64,000 nt of DNA, taken from CAYTXJ01 sp965613025. Lineage in GTDB: Bacteria > Desulfobacterota > DSM-4660 > Desulfatiglandales > JALVMZ01. Below are positions 42,460 to 51,354 of this stretch, piece after piece. The notes beneath the pieces were generated by a model. That model ran no database searches. It saw only the letters and a program-made list of their open reading frames with translations, and was not told where the DNA came from. Numbering within the stretch: the first letter of the stretch is position 1; the number at the start of each line of letters is the position of its first letter. Position numbers and translations under genes: made by a program. Location of the stretch: the NCBI GenBank assembly GCA_965613025.1, contig CBFDUE010000001.1, positions 100,737 through 164,736 of the forward strand, in the 5' to 3' direction.

Positions 42460-42947
42460 CTGGCATTCTCCTTTTGAAAGATACTTTTAAGGAGCTCCAC
42501 AAAAAACACAAATGCCAATGCCCCGCAGCCAAAGGCCGTGGCATAGGAAAAGGGATAGTATATGATCCGCAGAGTCTCAGATACCTCACCGGTATCTTTT
42601 AGATTGGTTGCAAATCTTGCTATCTGATATGTGGCAAAAGAAAAGAATATGAAAAGCAATATGGAATTAATCGCATCTGTAACCCTCTTTAATCCTTTTG
42701 GAAATCTCATTACCACAATATCTACCGCAATATGCCCCTTGCTTAGCTGGGTATATCCCAATGCAAATGCAGTAACTACAGCACCAAAATATCCCATCAG
42801 TTCAAATGTTCCCCTTATGGGAAACCAAACAGTCCTCAGAAATATATTTGCACAGGTAAGCAGTATCATAAGACATAGAAATACTCCACCTATCCATACA
42901 AGCACCCTGTTTAAGAGGTTGGAGAATCTATCTAATAGCTTCAACAT
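42456..42947 (-). CDS. TRAP transporter small permease (DctQ type)
   Basis: A 163-residue protein with four hydrophobic helices at about residues 13-35, 47-70, 87-108 and 128-150, the usual DctQ layout, with the short GYTQLSKGHIAVDIV loop that DctQ proteins share. It pairs with the DctM protein and overlaps its start by four bases. It is encoded 60 bases downstream of the binding-protein gene. Confidence 0.92.
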   Translation of the reverse strand: MLKLLDRFSNLLNRVLVWIGGVFLCLMILLTCANIFLRTVWFPIRGTFELMGYFGAVVTAFALGYTQLSKGHIAVDIVVMRFPKGLKRVTDAINSILLFIFFSFATYQIARFATNLKDTGEVSETLRIIYYPFSYATAFGCGALAFVFFVELLKSIFQKENAR

Positions 42948-43007
42948 CTTATATCTTCCTCTTTTCTCCCCAGGCCATATGGCCTGGGGAGAATCTAATT
43001 ATACAGA

Positions 43008-44024
43008 CTATCTATATTTTGCGATTAGGGCCTTTATATCATCCACAATCTGCTTTGCAGGAAGCCCTTTTTTGCTCATCTTTTCAATCCAGCTATCCAC
43101 AATGGGTTTAAGACGTGCATCCCACTTGGCCTTCTCTTCAGGACTCAGCTTAATAACAGTTACTCCCTGAGTCTTTACTGACCAATCCATTGACTCATTT
43201 ACATGTCTATCCATATACTCGCCTGTCCATCTGGCCTGCTCAACCCTCATATCATCCATCACCTTCTGAACCTTCTTAGGAAGCTTATTCCAGGAGTCCC
43301 AATTCATTACCACTGCAAAGGGATAGACCACGGTGTCAGTAATGGTCACATATTTGCAAAGCTCTGCAAACTTAAAATCCTTCATCACCTCCAAGGAGGA
43401 AAATAGCCCTTTAACTACACCCTTCTGCAGTGCCTCAGGTGTAGCAGGCATAGGCATACCCACCTGATTTGCACCCCATGCCTTGAGGATCTGTGCAGCA
43501 CCTCCAGATGCCCTAAGCGGCACACCCTTTATATCCGCAAGGGTTCTGATGGGGATCTTACTCATGATATTGGAAGGTGCAGTGGTAAACATGGTGAGCA
43601 CCTTTACCTTCTTAAATTCCTTAGGCTGATACTTTGCATACAGATCCCAAAGCACCAAGCTTCCAACCGTGGCATTGGGGATTCCAAGGGGGAGACTCAC
43701 TGCATTGGTTACCACAAATCTTCCAGGCTGATATGCCATACAGAGGCATCCAATATCAGCGGTCCCTGCAATAACTCCATCCATCATATTCTTTGCCTTA
43801 AGAAGGGTTCCACCAGGAAATGTGGCAATAGAGACCGCTCCACCTGTCCTCTTTTCCACCTCTTTCTTCCATCTTTCCATCTGCACACATGGAAATGTGG
43901 GGGCAGGAGGGAAATTTGCATACTTCAACTTAATTGGCCCGGCTGATGAAACTGGTGTGCCAAAGCCAAAAAGGGTTATTGCAAATATAAATGCCACAAC
44001 TATAATTGCTATCTTACTCTTCAT
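43008..44024 (-). CDS. TRAP transporter periplasmic binding protein (DctP type)
   Basis: A 338-residue secreted protein. The N-terminal signal peptide (MKSKIAIIVVAFIFAITLFG) is followed by the DctP solute-binding fold, with GGTLLKAKNMMDGVIAGTADIGCL, PSNIMSKIPIRTLADIKGVPLRASGG and a late MDRHVNESMDW segment. The conserved Arg that binds the solute carboxylate is in VPLRASGG. It is the first gene of the transporter unit, after a 108-base gap with a stem-loop that separates it from the mutase operon. The ligand is most likely a carboxylate. Confidence 0.93.
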   Translation of the reverse strand: MKSKIAIIVVAFIFAITLFGFGTPVSSAGPIKLKYANFPPAPTFPCVQMERWKKEVEKRTGGAVSIATFPGGTLLKAKNMMDGVIAGTADIGCLCMAYQPGRFVVTNAVSLPLGIPNATVGSLVLWDLYAKYQPKEFKKVKVLTMFTTAPSNIMSKIPIRTLADIKGVPLRASGGAAQILKAWGANQVGMPMPATPEALQKGVVKGLFSSLEVMKDFKFAELCKYVTITDTVVYPFAVVMNWDSWNKLPKKVQKVMDDMRVEQARWTGEYMDRHVNESMDWSVKTQGVTVIKLSPEEKAKWDARLKPIVDSWIEKMSKKGLPAKQIVDDIKALIAKYR

Positions 44025-44057
44025 ACCCTATACCTCCAAAAAATTAAGGGTTCTTAG

Positions 44058-44089
44058 ATTAGATCTTCCACCTTCATAAGAGATCTAAT
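44058..44089 (-). promoter_or_regulatory. Stem-loop between the mutase and transporter genes
   Basis: ATTAGATCT (44058-44066) and AGATCTAAT (44081-44089) form a perfect 9-bp stem around a 14-base loop. On the minus strand it lies 44 bases after the mutase stop and is followed only further on by a T-run near the DctP start. It may be a terminator, attenuator or operator separating the two units. Confidence 0.4.
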
Positions 44090-44132
44090 ATCACCTCCTC
44101 TCTGTCTCACCCCCCTTCCTGAGAAGATATAT

Positions 44133-45761
44133 CTAAAATATGCCTGGCTCTTGCCATTCACCAAACACATCCCTGAAGACATTTGCCATCTCACCCACCG
44201 TGGCATAGTCTTTACAGCAATCAACCAGATATGGCATCACATTCTTTCCATTCCTTGCAGCCCTTTCAAGCTCTTTAAGGGAGTGTTTAACCGCCTTCTG
44301 ATCCCTTCTTCTCTTTAACTCTTTCAATCTCTTTATCTGCTTTTCTGCCCATGCCTCATCATATTCATGGAGTTCTACCTCCATATCCACTCCCTCTGTG
44401 TATTTATTCACACCCACCTTTGTAATCTCACCTCTCTGAAGCCTCTTTTCATATTCATAGGCCTGACGAGCCACCTCCCTCTGCACATAGCCACTGGATA
44501 CCGCTTCAATCATTCCGCCTATCTTTTCCACCTTTTCCATCTCCTCCAATATCTTCTCTTCCATCTCTTTGGTGAGGGTCTCAATAAAGTAGGAGCCACC
44601 CAGAGGATCCACCGTATCCCTCAGCCCTATCTCATCCATAAGGATCTGGAATGTGCGAAGGGAGATTATGGCAGCCCGCTCCGTTGGAATGGTATATGCC
44701 TCATCAAAGGAGCAGAGTGCTGTGGTCTGAGCTCCAGATAATGCCGCACACAGTGCATAATACGCACCTCTTATTATGTTGTTTTCAGGCTGCTGCTTTG
44801 TCATACCAGATCCACCACCACCAAAGATACCCCTTAAAAAGAGCGCTCGCCTGTTTTGAACCCCATATCTTTCACGTAAAAGCCTTGCCCATAGCTTTCT
44901 GGCTGCCCTAAACTTTGCAACATTCTCCCATAGATTACCATATATATTGAGATTAAAGGAGAATCTTCCCACAAACTGCTCTGCCTCATATCCCCTTGCA
45001 ACCACATTATCAATATATGTAAAGGCAATCTCAAAGGCATAAGCGATCTCCTGAGCAGGGGTGCAGCCCGATTCCCTTATATGATAACCACACACTGACA
45101 CTGGATTACACCTGGGTAGCTCTTTCATAGAATATTCAATCACATCGCCTATCAATCTCACAGATGGCTCCACAGGATAGATCCATGCACCTCTCCCTAT
45201 CATCTCTTTCAGTATATCATTCTGTGGGGTAGCAGAGATCTCCTCCTTTTTAAATCCATATCCCTCTGCCATGGCCTGATACATAGCAAGCATAACCGAA
45301 GCGATTGCATTTATTGTAAGACCTGTGCCTATCCTGTTTAACTCTATATCCTTGAATGCAATCTGAAAGTCCTCAAGACTATCCACTGCCATTCCCACCC
45401 TTCCCACTTCTCCCTCTGCCATGGGATCATCACTGTCATAGCCCATCTGGGTTGGAAGATCAAAGGCCACATTAAGGCCTGTCTGTCCATGGGAGATCAT
45501 TAGCTTAAACCTCTGATTTGTCTCCTCTGGTGTTCCAAATCCTGTGTATTGTCTCACTGTCCAGTTTCTGCTTCTATATCCTAAGGGATAGAGACTACGG
45601 GTAAAAGGAAACTCTCCGGGATCTCCCAGGTCCTTTTTATAATCAAAACCTATCCTTTCAAGATCCTCAGGAGTATAAACCGGTTTAATCTTTATGCCTG
45701 ACTGAAGTATCACCTCTTTTATGGCATCTTTTTCATCTTTGATATAGGTGGCAACTCCCAT
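44133..45761 (-). CDS. B12-dependent acyl-CoA mutase, large subunit (methylmalonyl-CoA mutase type)
   Basis: A 542-residue TIM-barrel subunit without its own B12 domain, of the methylmalonyl-/isobutyryl-CoA mutase family. These enzymes migrate a CoA-carbonyl group between adjacent carbons by a radical mechanism. The residues that set specificity are Y72 (VRQYTGFG) and R190 (QNDILKEMIGR), 118 residues apart exactly as Tyr89 and Arg207 in methylmalonyl-CoA mutase; isobutyryl- and hydroxyisobutyryl-CoA mutases have Phe/Ile and Gln there. A substrate with a second carboxylate is therefore expected. The next residues are GAW where the model enzyme has NTY. The B12 subunit gene is 13 bases upstream. 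A strong GGGAGGGG ribosome site precedes the start. Confidence 0.9.
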   Translation of the reverse strand: MGVATYIKDEKDAIKEVILQSGIKIKPVYTPEDLERIGFDYKKDLGDPGEFPFTRSLYPLGYRSRNWTVRQYTGFGTPEETNQRFKLMISHGQTGLNVAFDLPTQMGYDSDDPMAEGEVGRVGMAVDSLEDFQIAFKDIELNRIGTGLTINAIASVMLAMYQAMAEGYGFKKEEISATPQNDILKEMIGRGAWIYPVEPSVRLIGDVIEYSMKELPRCNPVSVCGYHIRESGCTPAQEIAYAFEIAFTYIDNVVARGYEAEQFVGRFSFNLNIYGNLWENVAKFRAARKLWARLLRERYGVQNRRALFLRGIFGGGGSGMTKQQPENNIIRGAYYALCAALSGAQTTALCSFDEAYTIPTERAAIISLRTFQILMDEIGLRDTVDPLGGSYFIETLTKEMEEKILEEMEKVEKIGGMIEAVSSGYVQREVARQAYEYEKRLQRGEITKVGVNKYTEGVDMEVELHEYDEAWAEKQIKRLKELKRRRDQKAVKHSLKELERAARNGKNVMPYLVDCCKDYATVGEMANVFRDVFGEWQEPGIF

Positions 45762-45774
45762 CTTTAACCCCTCC

Positions 45775-46185
45775 CTATCTCTCTTTTACATTATTCTTTA
45801 TAAAATCCACAATCTCATCAAAGGGAGTGCCTCCTGGAAACACCCCATGAACTCCCATCTCTTTTAAGGCAGGAATGTCTCTGTTGGGAATCACTCCCCC
45901 TACTACCACCAATTTCCCATTTACACCCTTCTTTTTAAGCTCTTCCATCAGCTTCCTGCATATGGGAATATGTGCACCTGACATTATAGACAACCCAATC
46001 ACATCCACATCTTCCTGAATGGCCTGATTCACTATACTTGGCACAGTCTGATGGAGTCCCGTATATATGACCTCCATACCCGCCTCTTTAAGGGCAAGGG
46101 ACACCACCTTTGCTCCCCTGTCATGACCATCAAGGCCTGGTTTTGCAATAAGAACCCTGACCTTCCGCTGACCCATATATATCAT
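45775..46185 (-). CDS. B12-dependent acyl-CoA mutase, small cobalamin-binding subunit
   Basis: A 136-residue cobalamin-binding domain with the DxHxxG motif at D19-H21-G24 (GLDGHDRG), the SIMSGAH loop near residues 67-73 and VVGGVIPNRDIPALKEMGV near the end. It brings B12 to the barrel subunit encoded just downstream. The first ATG overlaps the GntR stop (ATGA); a second ATG three codons later (46176) is also possible. The separate small subunit is the arrangement of archaeal and Icm/Hcm-type mutases. Confidence 0.93.
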   Translation of the reverse strand: MIYMGQRKVRVLIAKPGLDGHDRGAKVVSLALKEAGMEVIYTGLHQTVPSIVNQAIQEDVDVIGLSIMSGAHIPICRKLMEELKKKGVNGKLVVVGGVIPNRDIPALKEMGVHGVFPGGTPFDEIVDFIKNNVKER

Positions 46186-46868
46186 CCCCTTTCTTTACTT
46201 TGCTCTTTGATATTTTGAAGTATTACCTGCTGCCCCCTCAGTATGTGTTCTCTTACCAGTCTTTCAACCCTGTCAGGTTCTCTATCTTCCATTGCACAAA
46301 GCATCTCTCTGTGATCCCTATGGCTTATCTTTGCAAGCTCAACCTCTTTTAGGATCATCCTCCTGAGTCTATATATCTGATCCTTCAATTCATTTATCAT
46401 CCTGATCAGTTTTGGACTTCTGCTCAGGGAATAGAGTAGATCATGAAATTGGGTATTAATCTCAAGCAGTTTCTCTGTATCTCCCTTCTTCAGATATCTC
46501 TCAAACTCCTCTACCTGTTCTCTCAATGGTTGAAGTTCATTGTCTCTGTATCTTATCGTTGCAAGCCGTGCCGCATAGCTCTCTAAGACACTTCGGATTC
46601 CGAAGGTCTCTTCTATCTGCTGCTCGCTCAGTGATGCAACCACATATCCACCTTTGGGAAGTCTGCTAAGCAGACCTTCCTTTTCAAGCCTAAGCATGGC
46701 CTCTCTAACAGGAGTCCTGCTTATACCAATGGTCTGTGCAAGATGAGTCTCTCTCAGTCTGCTTCCCTCCTTTAACATGCCACGGATAATCGCCTCTTTT
46801 ATTTTCTCAAATACCTGATCACTCAGAGGCTTACGCTCTTTAAGCGGTTTAAAGGTAAAGGATACCAT
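46182..46868 (-). CDS. GntR-family regulator (FadR/FCD subfamily)
   Basis: A 228-residue regulator: N-terminal winged helix-turn-helix (KPLSDQVFEKIKEAIIRGML, then LAQTIGISRTPVREAMLRLEKEGLL) and an all-helical FCD effector domain from about residue 85 with conserved metal/ligand residues near FHDLLYS and HREMLCAM. The ATG overlaps the acyl-CoA dehydrogenase stop as TAATG, favouring this start over an ATG five codons earlier. It is embedded in the operon it probably controls: a GTATAC-type double site typical of this subfamily overlaps the promoter upstream of the first gene (51205). Confidence 0.93.
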   Translation of the reverse strand: MVSFTFKPLKERKPLSDQVFEKIKEAIIRGMLKEGSRLRETHLAQTIGISRTPVREAMLRLEKEGLLSRLPKGGYVVASLSEQQIEETFGIRSVLESYAARLATIRYRDNELQPLREQVEEFERYLKKGDTEKLLEINTQFHDLLYSLSRSPKLIRMINELKDQIYRLRRMILKEVELAKISHRDHREMLCAMEDREPDRVERLVREHILRGQQVILQNIKEQSKERG

Positions 46869-48001
46869 TATAATCCCACCCATCTTGCTATATTGGGTTG
46901 AAGCACCTCATGGGTTCCACCACCATAGAGTAGAAAACGGTTATCCCTATAATATCGCTGTGCCGTGTATTCCATAGAATAGCCATATGCACCAAAGATT
47001 CTGGTAACCTCATCCCCTGCTCTGCATGCGGCTTCAGTTGCAAAATATTTGGCCATAGATGCCTCTTTAAGGCATTCCTTCCCCTCATCAATCATGTGTG
47101 TGGCATTATAAGTTAACAGCCTGGAGGCCTCTAAGTTTACCGCCATATTTGCCACCTTTGCCTGAATAAGCTGAAACTTGGAGATAGGCCTTCCAAACTG
47201 CACCCTTTCATGTGCATATCTTACGGAATCATTCAGAGCTGCCTGCTGAAGCCCTATGGCAAGAGCAGCTGTCATTGTTCTGATTTCAGACAATATGGAA
47301 AGAAGATTATTCAGACCCTGCCCCTCTCTTCCAAGCATATATTCAGCAGGAATATGAACATCCTTAAATGAGAGCTCAGAGATGGGAGTTGTGCGGGTTC
47401 CTAAAAGATCAAACGGCTTACTTACCTTAACCCCAGGAAGATCTTTGGGCACAAAAAAGAAGTTAAGTCCTTTGAGTTTCTTTGCAGGATCTGTTTGACA
47501 GAGCACTGTAAAAAAGTTGGCCACTGGGCCATTGGTTACCCATGTCTTCATACCGTTTATCACAAATCCATCGGATGTCTTTATTGCACGGGTTGATACA
47601 TTTCCGAGATCAGATCCTGCCTCTGGCTCAGTCAGAGTAAAACAGGCGACCTTCTCACCACGCATGGCAGGCAGAAAGAATTCCTTGTGCATCTCTTCGG
47701 TTCCATAGTGAAATAGGAAATTTGTCCCCATAAGACATTGCATGGCAGTAATTGCCGCAACACTCATCAATCCCCTTGCAAGCTCTTCACATATGATACA
47801 ATAAAGGGTGGTATTTCCTCCGGAGCCTCCCTTATTTTTGGGATACCTTATGCCAAATACCCCCATCTTTGCCATATCCTTAAACTGTTCCCAGGGGAAT
47901 TCCCCCTTTGCATCAATCTCCTGAGCCTTGGGTATTAATTCCTTATCCACATATCTTGAAATGGTATTCCTTACGAGCTCTTCTACATTTGACCTAAGCA
48001 T
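46868..48001 (-). CDS. Acyl-CoA dehydrogenase
   Basis: A 377-residue FAD-dependent acyl-CoA dehydrogenase. Family marks: CFTLTEPEAGSDLGNV near 137-152, GMKTWVTNGPVANFF, ALNDSVRYAHERVQFGRPISKFQ and the C-terminal EVTRIFGAYGYSMEYTAQRYYRDNRFLLYGGGTHEVLQ. The catalytic base cannot be assigned with certainty by eye. It overlaps the EtfA gene by 8 bases, and Etf is its electron acceptor. In this operon it would form the double bond after mutase rearrangement or CoA activation. Confidence 0.92.
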   Translation of the reverse strand: MLRSNVEELVRNTISRYVDKELIPKAQEIDAKGEFPWEQFKDMAKMGVFGIRYPKNKGGSGGNTTLYCIICEELARGLMSVAAITAMQCLMGTNFLFHYGTEEMHKEFFLPAMRGEKVACFTLTEPEAGSDLGNVSTRAIKTSDGFVINGMKTWVTNGPVANFFTVLCQTDPAKKLKGLNFFFVPKDLPGVKVSKPFDLLGTRTTPISELSFKDVHIPAEYMLGREGQGLNNLLSILSEIRTMTAALAIGLQQAALNDSVRYAHERVQFGRPISKFQLIQAKVANMAVNLEASRLLTYNATHMIDEGKECLKEASMAKYFATEAACRAGDEVTRIFGAYGYSMEYTAQRYYRDNRFLLYGGGTHEVLQPNIARWVGL

Positions 48002-49208
48002 CTAATTCCCCTCCTGAGGCCTTTCTCTCTTTTAATTGTTGAATCATCTCAGGTATCACCTCATGGAGATCCCCAACAATTCCCCAATCTGCCACCTGAA
48101 ATATGGGAGCCCTTGGATCGGTATTTATGGCAACAATGTAGCGTGCATTCATAATGCCTGCCCTATGTTGGATAGCCCCGGATATACCACATGCAATATA
48201 GAGCTCTGGTCTAACCGATTGCCCTGTCTGCCCAACCTGTCTATCTGTTCCGATCCAGCCCTCTTCAACCGCCACCCTGGTTCCTGCAACCTCTGCACCA
48301 AGGAGTTGTGCCAGCTCCTCAATCTTTTTAAATCCCTCCTTATCTCCCACACCTCTTCCACCTGCAACAATACACTTTGCATCTGTAAGATCTACACCCT
48401 TTTTCTCCTCTTTTACTCTCTCAAGGATCTTGCATCCCATATCCTGCTCATTTATTAGGCTTACCTCATATCTGATCACCTCTCCTTTAGATGATCTCTC
48501 CTTTTTTAGCTCCATCACTCCAGGTCTCACAGTTGCCATCTGAGGCCTGCTATATCTGCTTACAATGGTTGCCATCACATTTCCACCAAATGCAGGCCTT
48601 GTCTGAAGAAGGAGCCTCTCTTCAGGATCAATACTGAGTTCTGTGCAATCAGCGGTAAGCCCTGCACCTATCCTTCTGGATATACGAGGAGCCAGATCTC
48701 TACCTATATGGGTGGCTCCCAGAAGAAATATATTGGGTTTATATTGGTTGATTAACCCCTCAATCACATTCGTATATGGAATGGTGCTGTAGTCTTTGAG
48801 GAGTTCATGTTCTGCAACAAAGACATTATCTGCACCGTGTTCAATAAGGATATCTATAAGATCCGATACATTATATCCCAAAAGTATTGCAGACACCTCC
48901 TCATTTAATTCCGCTGCAAGCTCCCTTGCCTTTGAAAGAAGCTCTAAGCTGACTCTGGATATAATCCCCTCTCTCTGCTCTGCAAATACCCATACCCCTT
49001 TTCTGTCGCTGAAATCAGGAATCTTTCTGGGCTCAATATCAGAGAGGATGGCCTTAAATTTACAGACCTCTATACAGCTTCCACAGGCAGTGCATGTATC
49101 CAGGATGAATGCCTTTCCATCTCTGAGTTCCACCGCCCCATAGGGGCACTTCTTTATACAGAGCTTACAACCATTACACAATTCAGTATCTACCCATACC
49201 CTTGCCAT
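47994..49208 (-). CDS. etfA: Electron transfer flavoprotein alpha subunit with N-terminal ferredoxin domain
   Basis: A 404-residue Etf alpha with an extra ferredoxin domain. Two [4Fe-4S] sites are at C11/C14/C17/C21 and C39/C42/C45/C49 (CNGCKLCIKKC, CTACGSCIEVC). The rest is the FixB/EtfA fold, with the FAD-binding C-terminal region AGTRVAVEEGWIGTDRQVGQTGQSVRPELYIACGISGAIQH. Extended Etf alpha subunits like this occur in anaerobes, where they connect acyl-CoA dehydrogenases to ferredoxin or to membrane reductases. EtfB is encoded 14 bases upstream. Confidence 0.93.
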   Translation of the reverse strand: MARVWVDTELCNGCKLCIKKCPYGAVELRDGKAFILDTCTACGSCIEVCKFKAILSDIEPRKIPDFSDRKGVWVFAEQREGIISRVSLELLSKARELAAELNEEVSAILLGYNVSDLIDILIEHGADNVFVAEHELLKDYSTIPYTNVIEGLINQYKPNIFLLGATHIGRDLAPRISRRIGAGLTADCTELSIDPEERLLLQTRPAFGGNVMATIVSRYSRPQMATVRPGVMELKKERSSKGEVIRYEVSLINEQDMGCKILERVKEEKKGVDLTDAKCIVAGGRGVGDKEGFKKIEELAQLLGAEVAGTRVAVEEGWIGTDRQVGQTGQSVRPELYIACGISGAIQHRAGIMNARYIVAINTDPRAPIFQVADWGIVGDLHEVIPEMIQQLKERKASGGELDA

Positions 49209-49221
49209 AATTATACCCCTT

Positions 49222-50013
49222 TTAAATCAGTCTTTTATCTCTTAATCTATGAAGAAGTGATGAAATCACTTCTTTAGGATCACCCTGCAAGATCTCTCCC
49301 TGCCTCTCTGTCTTTGGTGCAAAGGTCTTTATCACATGAGTCATGGAGCCCTCAAGCCCAACTTGCTGGATCTTTACTTCAAGATCTGCCGCATTCCATA
49401 CCTTTATTGGAGCCCGTTCCTTACAGGCATCAAGCAGAAAAGCCATGTGTGGATAACGAGGAACATTTAGTTCCCCAATCACAGTGATTAGTGCTGGAAG
49501 CTGGGCTTCCACCACTTCATAGCCATCTTCAAGCCTTCTCTTTACCCTGATTCGCTCCTTATTGATCTCCTCTATATCAAACACATATGTGACCTGGGGA
49601 ATACCCAAGTGATCAGCCACCTGGGGTCCAATCTGGGCAGTATCCCCATCAATTGCCTGTCTTCCGCATATAACTAAATCATATCCCTCAAGCTTTTCAA
49701 TTGCCTTTCCCAATGTAAAAGAGGTAGCCCATGTATCTGCACCTGCAAATGCCCTGTCAGTAAGAAGTATCCCTTCATCTACTCCCATCCCCAGTGTCTC
49801 AGATATGGCATCTATTGCCTGAGGAGGCCCCATGGAGATGGCCGTAATCTTTCCTCCTATCCTTTCCTTTATGGTAAGTGCGGCTTCAATGGCATGCAGG
49901 TCATCAGGATTAATAATGCTCTTAACCCCTTCCCTGATGAGTGTGCCTGTCTTGGGATCGATCTTTACCTCGGTGGTATCAGGCACCTGTTTTACAAGCA
50001 CCACTATCTTCAT
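49222..50013 (-). CDS. etfB: Electron transfer flavoprotein beta subunit
   Basis: A 263-residue EtfB with the KIVVLVKQVPDTTEVKIDP start, AITAISMGPPQA near residues 56-67 and the AMP/FAD-loop region DLVICGRQAIDGDTAQIGPQVADHLG at about 118-143. It pairs with the EtfA gene downstream and is encoded one base after the CoA-transferase stop, so the unit is tightly coupled. It receives electrons from the acyl-CoA dehydrogenase. Confidence 0.94.
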   Translation of the reverse strand: MKIVVLVKQVPDTTEVKIDPKTGTLIREGVKSIINPDDLHAIEAALTIKERIGGKITAISMGPPQAIDAISETLGMGVDEGILLTDRAFAGADTWATSFTLGKAIEKLEGYDLVICGRQAIDGDTAQIGPQVADHLGIPQVTYVFDIEEINKERIRVKRRLEDGYEVVEAQLPALITVIGELNVPRYPHMAFLLDACKERAPIKVWNAADLEVKIQQVGLEGSMTHVIKTFAPKTERQGEILQGDPKEVISSLLHRLRDKRLI

Positions 50014-50014
50014 C

Positions 50015-51205
50015 TTATATTACCCCCTTCTCTTTTAGCTCTTTTATCTTCTCTTTACTATAACCCAACACTCCTCCATATATCTCCTCATTATGTTCAC
50101 CAAATCGTGGAGGAAAGTTCAACTCTTTGTTACTCTGCTCTAAAAATTCTGTCAAATAGGGAGGAGGGGCAAGCACGATCTTCAATCCGCTTTTGGGATC
50201 TTTGCTCCACAGTAGCCTCTCTTTTACCAATGGATCTTCCAGGACCTCAGGAATTGTTTGAATCTTGCTTATGGGAACAGTTATGGATCTGAATATCTCT
50301 ATGAGCTCATCACTCTTAAATCTCTTGGTAATCTCATTTAATTTCTTATTCAGATTCTTTACATCCCTTATCCTTCCCTCATTCCTTTCATACTCAGGTC
50401 TGTCCAACTCCCTAAAGGCCTCAATACTTACTATGGACTTCCACTGCCTGTCATTCCCTACCGCAAGATATACATAGCCATCCTGAGTTTCAAATACAGA
50501 TACCGGACAGAAAAACTCATGGGTATTACCCCTTCTACTTATCCTCTTTCCAAAACTGCCGGTCATGGTAACGGGAACTGTTAGCCAGGAAGTTGAAGAT
50601 TCAAACATGGATAGATTTATACAACTCCCCTCTCCTGTCTTTTCTCTCTTATACAGTGCCTTCATTATCATTCCATATGCATGTTCACTGCATCCCATAT
50701 CAGGAAGTGGAATACCCAAAACCTGTGGTGGGCCATCAGGCTCACCAGTGAGATCCATCAGCCCGGAGCGTGCCTGAAGTATGGGATCATATGCAGCCTC
50801 ATTACTCTGAGGGCCAAATCCTGTAACTCCAAGCCAAATGATATCCTCTTTAACAGATCTCAGTGTCTCATAATCTATTCCAAGCTTTTTATAATTCTTG
50901 GGAAGCTGATTGGTGGCAAATATATCCACATCGAGCCTCTTTATCAGATTATAGAGAATCTTCTTGCCCTCATCCTCTGCGAGGTTAAGGGTGAGAGCCT
51001 TTTTCCCTGCATTAATGCACAGATAATAGGAATACATCCTGTCCTCATTTAATACATTTTCCCCTACCCTTCTGTTTGGATCACCATAGACAGGATGCTC
51101 AATCCGTATTACCTCCACACCATCCTGAACCAGCCTAAAGGTGAGGTATGGAAGCACCGTGGCCTGCTCTAAGGAGAGCATGGTTATATCCTTAAATATG
51201 TTCAC
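50015..51205 (-). CDS. CaiB/BaiF-family CoA-transferase
   Basis: A 396-residue class III CoA-transferase. It moves CoA between acids. Marks: VEVIRIEHPVYGDPNRRVG, YYLCINAGKKALTLNLAEDEG, WLGVTGFGPQSNEAAYDPILQARSGLM and a likely active-site Asp in LPDMGCSEHAYGM. It differs from the racemase-like protein at 28655 and resembles the true transferase branch. As the first gene of the mutase operon, under a predicted GntR-controlled promoter, it probably activates the acid, perhaps a dicarboxylate, that the mutase and dehydrogenase then process. Donor and acceptor are unknown. Confidence 0.87.
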   Translation of the reverse strand: MNIFKDITMLSLEQATVLPYLTFRLVQDGVEVIRIEHPVYGDPNRRVGENVLNEDRMYSYYLCINAGKKALTLNLAEDEGKKILYNLIKRLDVDIFATNQLPKNYKKLGIDYETLRSVKEDIIWLGVTGFGPQSNEAAYDPILQARSGLMDLTGEPDGPPQVLGIPLPDMGCSEHAYGMIMKALYKREKTGEGSCINLSMFESSTSWLTVPVTMTGSFGKRISRRGNTHEFFCPVSVFETQDGYVYLAVGNDRQWKSIVSIEAFRELDRPEYERNEGRIRDVKNLNKKLNEITKRFKSDELIEIFRSITVPISKIQTIPEVLEDPLVKERLLWSKDPKSGLKIVLAPPPYLTEFLEQSNKELNFPPRFGEHNEEIYGGVLGYSKEKIKELKEKGVI

Positions 51206-51230
51206 TATCTCCCCTCCCCCTTTAGATAAT

Positions 51231-51266
51231 GTATACTGTATACAGAACCCCCATTTTGTATGTCAA
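51231..51266 (-). promoter_or_regulatory. Promoter and GntR-type operator of the mutase operon
   Basis: On the minus strand a perfect TTGACA (51261-51266) is followed 16-17 bases later by a TGTATA/GTATAC -10 region. The -10 overlaps GTATAC-T-GTATAC (51231-51243), a 13-base near-perfect palindrome. FCD-type GntR regulators are known to bind GTATAC-centred sites, and such a regulator is encoded in this operon. Binding here would block transcription. Confidence 0.55.
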
Positions 51267-51292
51267 GGAAATTTGGAAATCAAAAATATGGC

Positions 51293-51321
51293 TTGACAAG
51301 GGCAGATAAATTGCATAAACA
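51293..51321 (+). promoter_or_regulatory. Promoter of rplM-rpsI
   Basis: TTGACA at 51293-51298, a 17-base spacer and TAAACA at 51316-51321 give a good sigma-70 promoter. It is divergent from the mutase-operon promoter 27 bases away. A GAGGAG ribosome site follows before the rplM ATG. Confidence 0.65.
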
Positions 51322-51354
51322 GTTATTTTACATTTTTGAGGAGCTGAAGAGCTT

